Below, piece by piece: positions 1 through 6,817 of a stretch of 7,956 nt of DNA; position 1 is the first letter of the stretch, and each line of letters begins with the position of its first letter. The translations under genes were made by a program, and so were the position numbers. Source of the stretch: JBHJOF01 sp050330055 (lineage in GTDB: Bacteria; Pseudomonadota; Alphaproteobacteria; Kiloniellales; JAKSDN01); contig JBHJOF010000374.1 in assembly GCA_050330055.1 (NCBI GenBank), positions 1 through 7,956 of the forward strand, in the 5' to 3' direction. The notes under the pieces are model-generated. The model saw only the letters and a list, made by a program, of their open reading frames with translations, searched no databases and was not told where the DNA came from.

Positions 1-2363
1 CGTGGCTCGATCAGCCGCTGGCAGAGGGCCAGCCCGATCCCGGTCCGCTCAAGATATCAGCCGACTTCACCGCCGACGGCCAGACCGCCGTGCTGGAGCA
101 GGCTACCATCGACGGCGAGGCGCTGCAGGCCTCGGCCCACGGCCGCATCGATGCCAGCGGTGCGATCACCAAGGTAACGCTCGCCGTCGAGAGCGGCGTG
201 CTCGACATCGACCGTTATTTGCCGCCGCCGGCGCCCGCCGGCACGACGGTGGCGACCGAGCGCGCGCCGGCCGAGCGCGCGGGGCGGCCGGGTGACCTGC
301 TGGCCGGCCTGTCGGACGAGCCGCTGGATCTGAGCGCATTGCGCCGGAGCGAGGCCGAGGTGACCATCACGCTGGCCGGCATCAAGGCCGGCGGCTACGA
401 GGTCGGGCGGCTGGCCTTTGCCTCGACCCTGGAGAACGGCGTCCTGATCGCTGATCTACAGGAGCTGGCGCTCTACGGCGGCACCATCACCGGGCATCTC
501 GGCCTCGACGCCTCGGCCGAGACGCTGGGCGCCGATGTCGCGCTCGACGTCGACCAGGTCGATGTCGGTGCGCTGGCCCGGGTGGGTTCGCCTGAGGAGC
601 CGCCGGTCGGCGGCGTCGCCTCGGCCCAGCTCGAGGCCACGGCCGAGGGCGCCAGCCCGCGCACCCTGGCGGCGAGCCTGCAGGGCCGCCTGGGGGTCGA
701 CCTCGGTGGACTGCAGAGCGCCCAGACCGCCGCCATCTCGGGCCTGAAGTTGGAAGCCGTTCTGCCCGGCCTGGAGGCGGCGCCCAGCGTGACCGCCGAC
801 CTGGTCTACAATCAGGAGCCGGTCAACCTGCAGCTCGGCTTGGCCCCCTTGCCCGAGATGCTGGGCGGCGAGCCCTTCGCGCTCAGCCTCAAGGTGGCCT
901 CGGCGCCGGTCGATGCAGGCTATGAAGGCAGGGTCCAGCAGCAGCCGGTGCCTGGCCTGGACGGCCGCTTCGATCTCGACGTCGGCTCGGTCGGCAGGCT
1001 TGCCGCCTGGCTCGGCCAGCCGCTGCCGGCCGACCAGCCCGACCCGGGGCCGCTCAAGCTGGCCGCAACCTTTGCCGCCGACGGTGCCAAGGTCGGCCTG
1101 AGCGAGGCAACGGTCGAGGGCAAGGCGGTCAAGGCCAGGGCGGAGGGCAGCTTCGACCGCAGCGGCGAGGTCGCCCGGTTTCAGGCCCGGCTGACGATCG
1201 ACGAGTTGAACGCCGATGCCTATCTGCCGCCGCCCGCCGAAGGAGAGGCGGCCGGCGCGCCGTCCCCCGAAGGCGAGCCGGCGCCTGCCGGGGCCGAGGG
1301 CTGGAGCGAGGAGCCCATCGAACTCGCCGCGCTGCATATGGCTGAGGGCGACGTGCAGATCACAACTGGGCCTGTCACCTACCGCGGGATGGTGATCGAG
1401 AGGAGCAGCGCCATGGCCACTCTTGAAGGTGGCACGCTTAACTTCGAGCTGACCGAGCTGAGCCTGGCCGAGGGCGCAGTCCTCGCCAAGGCGACGCTCG
1501 ACGGCTCGGGGCCGGCCGCGGCGCTGTCCTACGAGGCCTCGATCGAGGGCGTGCAGGCCAAGCCGCTGCTGAGTACCTTCTCGGGCATCGACTGGCTGTC
1601 CGGCGCCATGGTCTTCAACGCCAAGGGCAGCGCCAGCGGACGCAGCCAGAAGGATCTGGTCGGCACGCTGAACGGCGACGGCGCCTTCAAGTTCCTCGAC
1701 GGCGCGATCGAGGGCGTCAACATCGCCGGAACGCTGCGTCAGGCCGGTACGCTGGGGCTCGGCGGCGGGTCGGGCGAGACGCCGAAAACCGACTTCTCCG
1801 AGCTGAGCGGCAGCTTTGTCATCACCGACGGCGTGCTCGATAACCAGGATCTCAAGATGCTGGCGCCGCTGGTCCGGCTCAGCGGCGCCGGCCAGGTGCC
1901 GCTGCCGGAGCGCACCATCGACTACCTGGCCGAGGCCAAGCTGGTTGGCACGCTGGAAGGGCAGGGCGGCCAGGAGGCTCTGGCCGGCCTGCCGATTCCG
2001 ATCCGGGTCAAGGGGCCCTGGAGCAACGTCTCCTACGACATCGACTGGGAGAGCGTGTTCCAGCAGGCGGCCGCGGACCCGCAGCGGCTGATGCAGATGC
2101 CGGACGAACTCAAGGACGCGGCCAAGAACTTCGGCGTCGACCTTCCGATCCCCGGCGGCGAAGGGCTCGGCGAAACCCTGAAGGGGATTCCAGGCCTGTC
2201 GTCGCCGGGCGAAGGGCAGGAAGGCAGCGGCGCCGGGCAGGGCGCCCTTGAGGGCCTGCAGCAGATGATCAAGCCCGATGGCGGCGAGTCGTCGTCCGAG
2301 CAGAAGGAAGAGAAGCCGGCCGAGAAGACGCTGGATAGCTTGAAGAAACTCTTCGACAACTGA
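1..2363 (+). CDS. AsmA-family envelope protein, C-terminal part (5' end outside window)
   Basis: The reading frame is open from position 3 to a TGA at 2361-2363, giving 786 residues with the N-terminus missing. The C-terminal third, about nt 1555-2060, has the typical AsmA C-terminal domain pattern: LSGAMVFNAKGSASG, then DGAIEGVNIAGTLRQ, then a 'GSFVITDGVLDNQDL' strand, 'SGAGQVPLPERTIDY', and the closing GPWSNVSYDIDW. A Gly/Glu-rich low-complexity tail follows and ends in a short Leu/Lys helix (LDSLKKLFDN), as in many AsmA proteins. The family is anchored in the inner membrane by an N-terminal helix and spans the periplasm as an elongated beta structure. Members are linked to outer-membrane assembly and phospholipid transport. 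E. coli AsmA is 617 residues, so this protein is clearly longer than that, partly because an about 335-residue module occurs twice (nt 3-1007 and from nt 1008). The family call is firm; which AsmA paralogue it is, and its exact cargo, cannot be decided here. Confidence 0.9.
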   Translation, partial: WLDQPLAEGQPDPGPLKISADFTADGQTAVLEQATIDGEALQASAHGRIDASGAITKVTLAVESGVLDIDRYLPPPAPAGTTVATERAPAERAGRPGDLLAGLSDEPLDLSALRRSEAEVTITLAGIKAGGYEVGRLAFASTLENGVLIADLQELALYGGTITGHLGLDASAETLGADVALDVDQVDVGALARVGSPEEPPVGGVASAQLEATAEGASPRTLAASLQGRLGVDLGGLQSAQTAAISGLKLEAVLPGLEAAPSVTADLVYNQEPVNLQLGLAPLPEMLGGEPFALSLKVASAPVDAGYEGRVQQQPVPGLDGRFDLDVGSVGRLAAWLGQPLPADQPDPGPLKLAATFAADGAKVGLSEATVEGKAVKARAEGSFDRSGEVARFQARLTIDELNADAYLPPPAEGEAAGAPSPEGEPAPAGAEGWSEEPIELAALHMAEGDVQITTGPVTYRGMVIERSSAMATLEGGTLNFELTELSLAEGAVLAKATLDGSGPAAALSYEASIEGVQAKPLLSTFSGIDWLSGAMVFNAKGSASGRSQKDLVGTLNGDGAFKFLDGAIEGVNIAGTLRQAGTLGLGGGSGETPKTDFSELSGSFVITDGVLDNQDLKMLAPLVRLSGAGQVPLPERTIDYLAEAKLVGTLEGQGGQEALAGLPIPIRVKGPWSNVSYDIDWESVFQQAAADPQRLMQMPDELKDAAKNFGVDLPIPGGEGLGETLKGIPGLSSPGEGQEGSGAGQGALEGLQQMIKPDGGESSSEQKEEKPAEKTLDSLKKLFDN
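3..1241 (+). repeat. Tandem internal duplication inside the AsmA-like gene (about 335-residue period)
   Basis: Two segments of the protein align without gaps over 78 residues: the one encoded from nt 3 and the one encoded from nt 1008. Both begin WL.QPL, share QPDPGPLK and ADG, and end in YLPPPA. I count 37 identities in 78. The start-to-start offset is 1005 nt (335 codons). Beyond this core the similarity continues more weakly: DEPLDLSAL at nt 315 matches EEPIELAAL at nt 1308, an offset of 993 nt. The first copy is cut by the left edge of the window, so more copies could lie upstream. This is a protein-level repeat; the DNA copies have diverged. Confidence 0.8.
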
Positions 2364-2392
2364 CCGGCGCAGGCCTGCCGTCCAGCGGTCAG
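2360..2392. terminator. Inverted repeat between two convergent genes, possible weak bidirectional terminator
   Basis: The heptamer CTGACCG (2360-2366) is repeated as its exact reverse complement CGGTCAG (2386-2392), with 19 bases between. Each arm contains the TGA stop of one of the two convergent genes. A smaller stem, CGGC (2365-2368) with GCCG (2377-2380), overlaps the left arm. There is no T-run on either side, so intrinsic termination is unproven. The stem may simply be a short convergent-gene hairpin. Confidence 0.3.
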
Positions 2393-4269
2393 AGGGGCCC
2401 GCGCCGGGCGGCCTTGGCCGCGGGCGCCACGCCGCCGGCCGGTTTCGTGCCGGCCGGACTGAGGCCCGAGTCGCGCAGCCAGGCGGTGAAGGACGCGCAG
2501 TCCCGGGGCCGGGCGATGAAGTAGCCCTGGGCCACGTCGCAGCCCAGGCCGCGCAGCAGCGCCAGGTGCTGCTCGGTCTCGACGCCTTCCGCCACCACCT
2601 CGAGGCCCAGATTGTGCGCCAGGTCGATGATCGAGCGCACGATGACGGCGTCGCTCTCGTTCTCCGTCATGTGCATGACGAAGGAGCGGTCAATCTTGAT
2701 CTCGTCGACCGGAAGCTGCTTCAGGCAGGCGAGCGAGGAATAGCCGGTTCCGAAGTCGTCGATCGACAGCCGCAGGCCGAGCCGGTCGAGACGGCCGAGG
2801 ATCTCGGCCGCGCTGTCCGGATCGGTCATGATCGCGCTCTCGGTGATCTCCAGCGTCAGCAGGTTCGGATCGACGCGCCATTCGCGCAGCCGCTCGGCGG
2901 CGACGTCGGGCAGGTTCCGGCGCTGCAGCATGCGGGCGGAAAGGTTGATCGCCATGCCGATGCCGAGCCAGGCGGCCTGCCAGGCGGCGAGCTGCGCCAG
3001 CGCCGTGTCGAACTCCCACAGCGTCAAGGGCTGGATCAGGCCGGTCTGCTCCGCCTGGATCACGAACTCGCCGGGCGGGATGTAACCGTGTTCTGGGTGG
3101 TGCCAGCGCGCCAGCGCCTCGACGGTGGTGATCTGATCGCGCCGGAAGTCCAGCTTCGGCTGGTAGTGGAAGGTGATCTGCTTGTTCATGATCGCCTGTC
3201 GCAGCTCACCGGACAGGGTCAGATGGCGCAGCGTATTGGTGTCCTTCGTCGGGTCGTAGAGCGCGACGCGGCTTTGCGCCTGCTTGGCCGCATACATGGC
3301 GACATCGGCACACTGCAGCAGCCTGCTGTCATCCTCGGCGTGGTCGGGATACATGGCGATGCCGATGCTGACGCCGACCTCGAGCGACAAGCTGCCGAGT
3401 TGGAAGGGCTCCTCCAACGAGTGCAGGATGCGCTGGCAAACGTCGCGCGCGCGTTCCAGGTCGGTCACCGCCGGCAGCAGCACGGCGAACTCGTCGCCGC
3501 CCAGTCGGGCGATGGTGTCGGTCTTGCGGATCTGGCCAAGCAGGCGCATCGCAACGTCGCGCAGTAGCATGTCGCCGACGTGATGGCCGAGGTTATCGTT
3601 GATTTCCTTGAAGCGGTCGAGATCGAGCAGCAGCAACGCGAGCGGCTGGCCCAGCCGGTCGGCCACGTCGATGCCATGGTTCAGTCGATCGAGCAGCAGC
3701 GTGCGGTTGGGCAGACCGGTCAGGACGTCGTGAAGCGCCTGGTGCTCGAGCTGCTCCTGCTGCGCTTTGCGCTCGGTGATATCGCGCACGATCGCGATGA
3801 ATATCTGGTCCTCGCCAATGAAGGTGTCGCTGAGCGCGATTTCCATCGGAAACTCTGTGCCGTTGCGTCGGCGACCGACCACCTCGCTCAGGGCGTGGCC
3901 CAGATGCAGCTGCTCCAGCGACGCGCCGTTGTGGTTCGCCAGCCCGGGCAGCAGGCTTGCGATCTGCTCGTTCAGCAGCTCGCTGGCGTGATAGCCGAAG
4001 ATGCGCAGCGCGGCGGCGTTGGCCAGCTCGATCTCGCCGCCGCCGCGGATGATCAGGACGCCGTCGAAGCTGTTCTCGACGACGCTGCGCATCAGCGCGT
4101 CGGCCCGCTTCAGCTTGGCGCTCTGCGCCAGATTGGCCGCGGTCTCGCCGTTGGCTCCCTGGGCGCCCGGATCGATGCTCGAGCCATGGGCTGGGCAGGC
4201 GGACGCTCCGGCGTTCTCGCCGTTGGCCGGCGCGCGGCGGCGGGTGGCCCGGGTCTGCTCCTGTTCCAT
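2389..4269 (-). CDS. PAS-GGDEF-EAL bifunctional c-di-GMP cyclase/phosphodiesterase
   Basis: The 626-residue product has no membrane segment or signal peptide, so it is probably cytoplasmic. Residues 1-50 are a low-complexity Ala/Gly/Arg tail. A PAS sensor (about 57-170) ends in the usual DITERK linker. A GGDEF domain (about 172-340) follows, starting HDVLTGLPNR, with an intact GGDEF at 257-261. An RxxD inhibitory site (R248-D251) lies at the same spacing as in PleD. The EAL domain (about 350-600) keeps EAL (384-386), NLS (442-444), EITES (474-478), DDFGTGYSS (504-512), KID (525-527) and EGVET (561-565). These are the metal- and substrate-binding motifs of active phosphodiesterases, so both activities are possible; which dominates cannot be read from sequence. 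The ATG at 4269 is chosen because AGGA sits 7 bases upstream and because the in-frame extension to 4530 reads as Arg/Ala-rich noise. The ligand of the PAS domain is unknown. The gene lies 416 bases downstream of the PilZ gene on the same strand. Confidence 0.93.
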   Translation of the reverse strand: MEQEQTRATRRRAPANGENAGASACPAHGSSIDPGAQGANGETAANLAQSAKLKRADALMRSVVENSFDGVLIIRGGGEIELANAAALRIFGYHASELLNEQIASLLPGLANHNGASLEQLHLGHALSEVVGRRRNGTEFPMEIALSDTFIGEDQIFIAIVRDITERKAQQEQLEHQALHDVLTGLPNRTLLLDRLNHGIDVADRLGQPLALLLLDLDRFKEINDNLGHHVGDMLLRDVAMRLLGQIRKTDTIARLGGDEFAVLLPAVTDLERARDVCQRILHSLEEPFQLGSLSLEVGVSIGIAMYPDHAEDDSRLLQCADVAMYAAKQAQSRVALYDPTKDTNTLRHLTLSGELRQAIMNKQITFHYQPKLDFRRDQITTVEALARWHHPEHGYIPPGEFVIQAEQTGLIQPLTLWEFDTALAQLAAWQAAWLGIGMAINLSARMLQRRNLPDVAAERLREWRVDPNLLTLEITESAIMTDPDSAAEILGRLDRLGLRLSIDDFGTGYSSLACLKQLPVDEIKIDRSFVMHMTENESDAVIVRSIIDLAHNLGLEVVAEGVETEQHLALLRGLGCDVAQGYFIARPRDCASFTAWLRDSGLSPAGTKPAGGVAPAAKAARRGPL

Positions 4270-4685
4270 TTCGCTGTCCTGCACCTCGGACGTCCTGCAG
4301 CAGGGATGATCGAGAGCCCTGGTCGCCGATGCTGCCCGGGGCAAGTTGCGTTCGCGCGGTCGTGACCCGGCCCTTCGCGCCGGAAGCCATGGCCAGTCCG
4401 GCAGTGTCGCGCCACGCTGTTGTGCCACAGCGTTGTGACGGGGCGCTGTGCTGCGGCCTTGTGCCTGGGGCTGCGCCGTTAGGCGGGCGGTCCATGCCAC
4501 GGCCGGCCGCCGCGAAGCCGATACCGCCAATCGCAGGCTATGCCGGAGAACTCAATAAACTGTAAAACTTAAAAGGTATGCAAAGTGTTCGCTTTGGCAT
4601 AATCGCAGCCTCGCGCGGCATGGTGGCGACGCGGGTCGCGGCAGTCCCCGCCAGACTGGCTGGGGCCCGACGGCGGTGAGGGCTG
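4270..4685. other. 416-base intergenic region with an AT-rich island
   Basis: No convincing gene lies here on either strand; the open frames are Arg/Ala/Pro-rich shadows. The GC-rich background is broken by an AT-rich island at about 4551-4605. Read on the minus strand, the island holds a short perfect stem (CAAAG/CTTTG, 4581-4585 with 4592-4596, 6-base loop) followed by T-rich sequence. It could be a weak terminator after the PilZ gene. Alternatively it could be a promoter for the PAS-GGDEF-EAL gene (TTGCAT, then 17 bases, then GTTTAT), with a leader of roughly 270 bases. Neither reading is strong. Confidence 0.4.
4581..4596 (-). terminator. Weak hairpin followed by T-rich DNA downstream of the PilZ gene
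   Basis: On the minus strand a 5-bp perfect stem with a 6-base loop is followed within a few bases by CTTTTAAGTTTT. The stem is short and AT-rich, and the T-runs are interrupted. The site lies about 90 bases after the PilZ stop. It is a candidate only and overlaps a possible promoter reading of the same AT-rich patch. Confidence 0.22.
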
Positions 4686-4973
4686 TCAGGTGAGCACGGT
4701 GGGGGCGGCGAAGGCCACGCCCATGACGCTGCCCTGCTGCCAGGCGACCTTGCCGCTGAACTCGCCGCCGTGGTTCAGGCGCAGAAGCATGGCGGTACGC
4801 GGGGGCAGCGGGTTGGCCGTCTGCAGCCTGGCGCCGCCGGGCGAGATATCGAGCACCGTACAGTCGCTCAGGTCGCTGCCGGCGGAGACTTCGCCGGACC
4901 AATGCACGGCCATGCGCGCATGGCGCCGGCGGTTCGATGAAGCGGATTTCGTTGCTTGCGTGTTGCTCAACAC
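4686..4973 (-). CDS. Small single-domain PilZ protein, c-di-GMP receptor
   Basis: The product has 95 residues and is almost entirely one PilZ domain. Both parts of the c-di-GMP binding signature are visible: RxxxR at R16-R20 (within NRRRHAR) and DxSxxG at D42-G47 (DISPGG). A beta-rich body follows and ends near residue 90 (GVAFAAP). There is no membrane segment or fused output domain, so the protein probably acts by binding a partner when c-di-GMP is present. The start is GTG at 4973, preceded by AAGGGG at 7 bases; a TTG immediately after it is a less likely alternative. It is transcribed toward the PAS-GGDEF-EAL gene, 416 bases away, which makes a functional pairing of c-di-GMP enzyme and receptor plausible. 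The partner process (motility, polysaccharide or other) cannot be told. Confidence 0.88.
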   Translation of the reverse strand: MLSNTQATKSASSNRRRHARMAVHWSGEVSAGSDLSDCTVLDISPGGARLQTANPLPPRTAMLLRLNHGGEFSGKVAWQQGSVMGVAFAAPTVLT

Positions 4974-5315
4974 CAGTTCACCCCTTCAAGAGCCCACATA
5001 CCGGCACGGACAGTAAGGTTAAGAAGATTAACAAATCCTAGCCTACCATGAAATGCCGGGCCAGCGGTGGTGACGAATTTGCTCCCTGCGAGTCCGGTCT
5101 TTGGGGCCGTTGTTCCCGGGATTTGCCCCGGCTCCTGGGGGAGGCGCCCGTGGAGCGGGGTAAGGCTTGCTTAAGTTTCGTGCTCCAACATCGGTCCCGA
5201 TCGCCGTCGAGGGGTTCTCGCCCGGCTTGCCGACAAGCGATCGCTGGTCAGGAAGCGAAGACACGCACAGGCGCGGTCCGGGCCGGGGGGTATGGAATCA
5301 ACGAGAGTGGCTGGC
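4974..5315. promoter_or_regulatory. Divergent intergenic region between the PilZ gene and an unknown gene
   Basis: This 342-base region should hold promoters for the two divergent genes. An AT-rich patch at about 5011-5045 lies just upstream of the PilZ start and contains GTTAA-5 nt-TTAAC (5018-5032). The rest, about 5050-5290, is GC-rich and shows only short stems, for example CCGGG (5116-5120) with CCCGG (5127-5131). I could not assign a confident -35/-10 pair on either strand, and I see no small gene or recognisable RNA. Confidence 0.4.
5018..5032. promoter_or_regulatory. AT-rich palindrome GTTAA-N5-TTAAC, possible operator upstream of the PilZ gene
   Basis: A perfect 5-bp inverted repeat with a 5-base spacer (GAAGA) lies 45-59 bases upstream of the PilZ GTG, in one of the few AT-rich patches of the window. 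It resembles the paired TTAA half-sites bound by the alphaproteobacterial cell-cycle regulator CtrA. The spacer is 5 rather than the usual 7, so the half-sites are not in the standard phase. It could bind another dimeric regulator or be part of the promoter. Confidence 0.35.
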
Positions 5316-6419
5316 ATGTCGCAGACCTCAACCGCCGCGAAGGCCCATCAGGACATCGCGACCGCGCGCGTCGGTGAGACCGACTCCCAGCAGAGTGAGC
5401 GTGATCGGGTGGCGCGGGATTCCCTGCGCATCCTGCCGCTGTCGATGATCCCGCTGCAGACGACGGCGCTCAAGCGGGCCCGGCTGATCAAGAACGTCTA
5501 TCTCGAAAGCGCGGTCGAGTTCTTCCGCGACGCCGCGACCGGCAGCGGCCAGGTCGCGCCGGAAAACCTGCCCGAGCATCTCGGCTGGGATCCCGACCGG
5601 CCGCCGCCGGACATGGATACGATCCGTGCGCTCGCCCGCATCAACAGCTACGACGTCTACAGCCTGCGCATCGAGCTGCGCCGCCTGGGCATCAAGGTCA
5701 ATGACCACTCCCAGCTCACGCTGTCCGACAAGAAGAGCCAAGAGCTGGCGAAGTACATGAAGACTTTCACCGGGCCGCTGATCAGCCAGGTCTTCGGCAG
5801 CACCAATCCGGACGTCGACGACTTCGACCAGCTTGTCTCCATGTTCAAGTCGCCGAACAAGGCGGAGGCGCTGAAGAACCTGAAGATCCTGGCCGAAAAG
5901 CTGCAGATCGAGCTGCTCGACGTGCCGCGCTTCCTCGAGGACTACGGCGACACCTTCCTGTCGCTCGCCTACTTCAAGGAATGCATGGACGACGTGGTGC
6001 CCAAGGTCATGGACTTCCTGGAAAACATCGTCGATCTGCGCGGTAACTATCAGCTCAAGAACACGCCCGGCTTCATCTCCGCCTGCAACGAGATCGAGCC
6101 CCGGCTCAATTCCATCATCACCTCGATCACCGGCCGCTTCGAGAGCTTCGACCAGCACACCAAGTACCTTTGGTCCAACATCTCGGCCGAGTCCTTTCAG
6201 CGGGTGCGCCGGCTGATCACCGAGCATCACGCGACCATCGGCGGCGTGCTCTGCGGCCTGTCGGTCAAGATGGACGCCTGGGACGAGAAGTTCGGCCGCA
6301 TCGAGCGGGGCACCGTGGTGATCCGGCGCGCCGACTTCGTCATGGGCGAGATGCGCCGCGGTCTCGAGAAGATCGAGACCATCGAGCGCTCGGCGCCGCA
6401 GCTCTCCCAGGTGCACTGA
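5316..6419 (+). CDS. Uncharacterised soluble protein, 367 residues
   Basis: I do not recognise this family. The frame is clearly coding: strong codon bias, ordinary amino-acid composition and a TGA at 6417-6419. The product has no signal peptide and no hydrophobic stretch long enough to span a membrane. Residues 1-35 are polar and probably disordered. A compact, mostly helical body follows, with conserved-looking stretches around ALKRARLIKNVYLESAVEFF (51-70), IRALARINSYDVYSLRIELR (103-122), ELLDVPRFLEDYGDTFLSLA (199-218) and a charged helical C-terminus (about 340-357). The ATG at 5316 is preferred because GAG lies 8 bases upstream. An in-frame ATG at 5292, adding 8 residues, has only a G-run immediately against it. 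The gene is divergent from the PilZ gene, so a link to c-di-GMP signalling is possible but rests on position alone. Confidence 0.82.
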   Translation: MSQTSTAAKAHQDIATARVGETDSQQSERDRVARDSLRILPLSMIPLQTTALKRARLIKNVYLESAVEFFRDAATGSGQVAPENLPEHLGWDPDRPPPDMDTIRALARINSYDVYSLRIELRRLGIKVNDHSQLTLSDKKSQELAKYMKTFTGPLISQVFGSTNPDVDDFDQLVSMFKSPNKAEALKNLKILAEKLQIELLDVPRFLEDYGDTFLSLAYFKECMDDVVPKVMDFLENIVDLRGNYQLKNTPGFISACNEIEPRLNSIITSITGRFESFDQHTKYLWSNISAESFQRVRRLITEHHATIGGVLCGLSVKMDAWDEKFGRIERGTVVIRRADFVMGEMRRGLEKIETIERSAPQLSQVH

Positions 6420-6520
6420 GGCTCTCTCTTTCGATCCGCCATGCATCGCCTTATGGCCGGCACCGTGCCAGCGTGGGAATGGTTGTGCCGGGGCCCGACT
6501 CTGGCTTAGTCTCGCTGCTG
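6420..6520. other. Intergenic stretch before the riboswitch
   Basis: These 101 bases presumably contain the end of the unknown gene's transcript and the promoter for the riboswitch leader. GGCAC-C-GTGCC (6459-6469) is palindromic, but a one-base loop cannot form a hairpin. I see no clear terminator and no confident promoter hexamers. Confidence 0.3.
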
Positions 6521-6690
6521 CGACGGTTCCCGTAACGGGATCAAAAGGGAACGGGGTGCGGCGGCGTTGCCGCCCAGGCCCCGGCTGCCCCCGCAACTGT
6601 AGGCGGGGTGGGCGCCTTCCACGCTTGGCCACTGGGCAACCGGGAAGGCCGGAGGGCGCCAGGACCCGCGAGCCAGGAGACCTGCCGTCG
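6521..6690 (+). ncRNA. Cobalamin (B12) riboswitch aptamer
   Basis: The sequence carries the conserved blocks of the cobalamin riboswitch family in the right order. They are CGGTTCCCG at the 5' side (6524-6532), AAAAGGGAACGGGGTG (about 6543-6558), CCCGCAACTGTA (about 6590-6601), the B12 box GCCACTG at 6628-6634, CCGGGAAGGC a few bases later, and the closing AGCCAGGAGACCTGCC at 6671-6686. The element binds adenosyl- or related cobalamins in the nascent mRNA and usually switches the downstream gene off when the vitamin is plentiful. Its orientation is plus, toward the beta-propeller gene that starts about 130 bases after the aptamer. The exact 5' and 3' boundaries are approximate. Confidence 0.95.
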
Positions 6691-6817
6691 CCGACGCCAG
6701 TGCGAACCCGCCGTTCGGGACGGAGCGGCGGAAAGAGGCTGCATCCAGGACGCTTCCAGGACAGCCGTCTCCGGTTCGCGGTGGCAGGGGTAAGCGAACA
6801 CACAAAGGGGAGCACCC
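6691..6817 (+). promoter_or_regulatory. Probable expression platform of the B12 riboswitch, including the ribosome-binding site
   Basis: Between the aptamer and the start codon one segment has three mutually exclusive perfect pairings. CGAAC (6703-6707) pairs with GTTCG (6713-6717). CCGCCG (6708-6713) pairs with CGGCGG (6726-6731). GCGAACC (6702-6708) pairs with GGTTCGC (6773-6779). Competing stems are what an expression platform needs. No T-run follows any stem, so control of translation looks more likely than intrinsic termination. The ribosome-binding site is AGGGGAG at 6806-6812, 5 bases before the ATG. The heptamer CCAGGAC occurs at 6659, 6745 and 6756. Confidence 0.5.

Noticed and set aside
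456..1337. Minus-strand open frame (293 codons) inside the AsmA-like gene
   Set aside because: It is a shadow of the GC-rich plus-strand gene: Arg/Leu/Gly-rich with no domain signature.
2566..3567. Plus-strand open frame opposite the PAS-GGDEF-EAL gene
   Set aside because: The opposite strand carries intact GGDEF and EAL motifs; this frame is its antisense shadow.
4270..4530. N-terminal extension of the PAS-GGDEF-EAL protein to 4530
   Set aside because: The extra 87 residues are Arg/Ala/Pro-rich with no domain character, and a good ribosome-binding site sits before the ATG at 4269.
5018..5032. A canonical CtrA binding site
   Set aside because: The TTAA half-sites are separated by 5 bases rather than 7, so only a generic palindrome is reported.
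5243..5262. GGTCAGG...GAAG resembling the conserved loop of bacterial SRP RNA
   Set aside because: Only fragments of the conserved loop are present, the order and spacing are wrong, and no long flanking stem is seen.
6459..6469. GGCAC-C-GTGCC as a terminator hairpin after the unknown gene
   Set aside because: A one-base loop cannot form a stable hairpin and no T-run follows.
5328..6815. Long minus-strand open frame (495 codons) opposite the unknown gene and the riboswitch
   Set aside because: Its product is rich in Arg, Gly, Val, Asp and Leu, as antisense frames in GC-rich DNA are. It runs through the riboswitch and matches no recognisable family, while the plus strand is convincingly coding.
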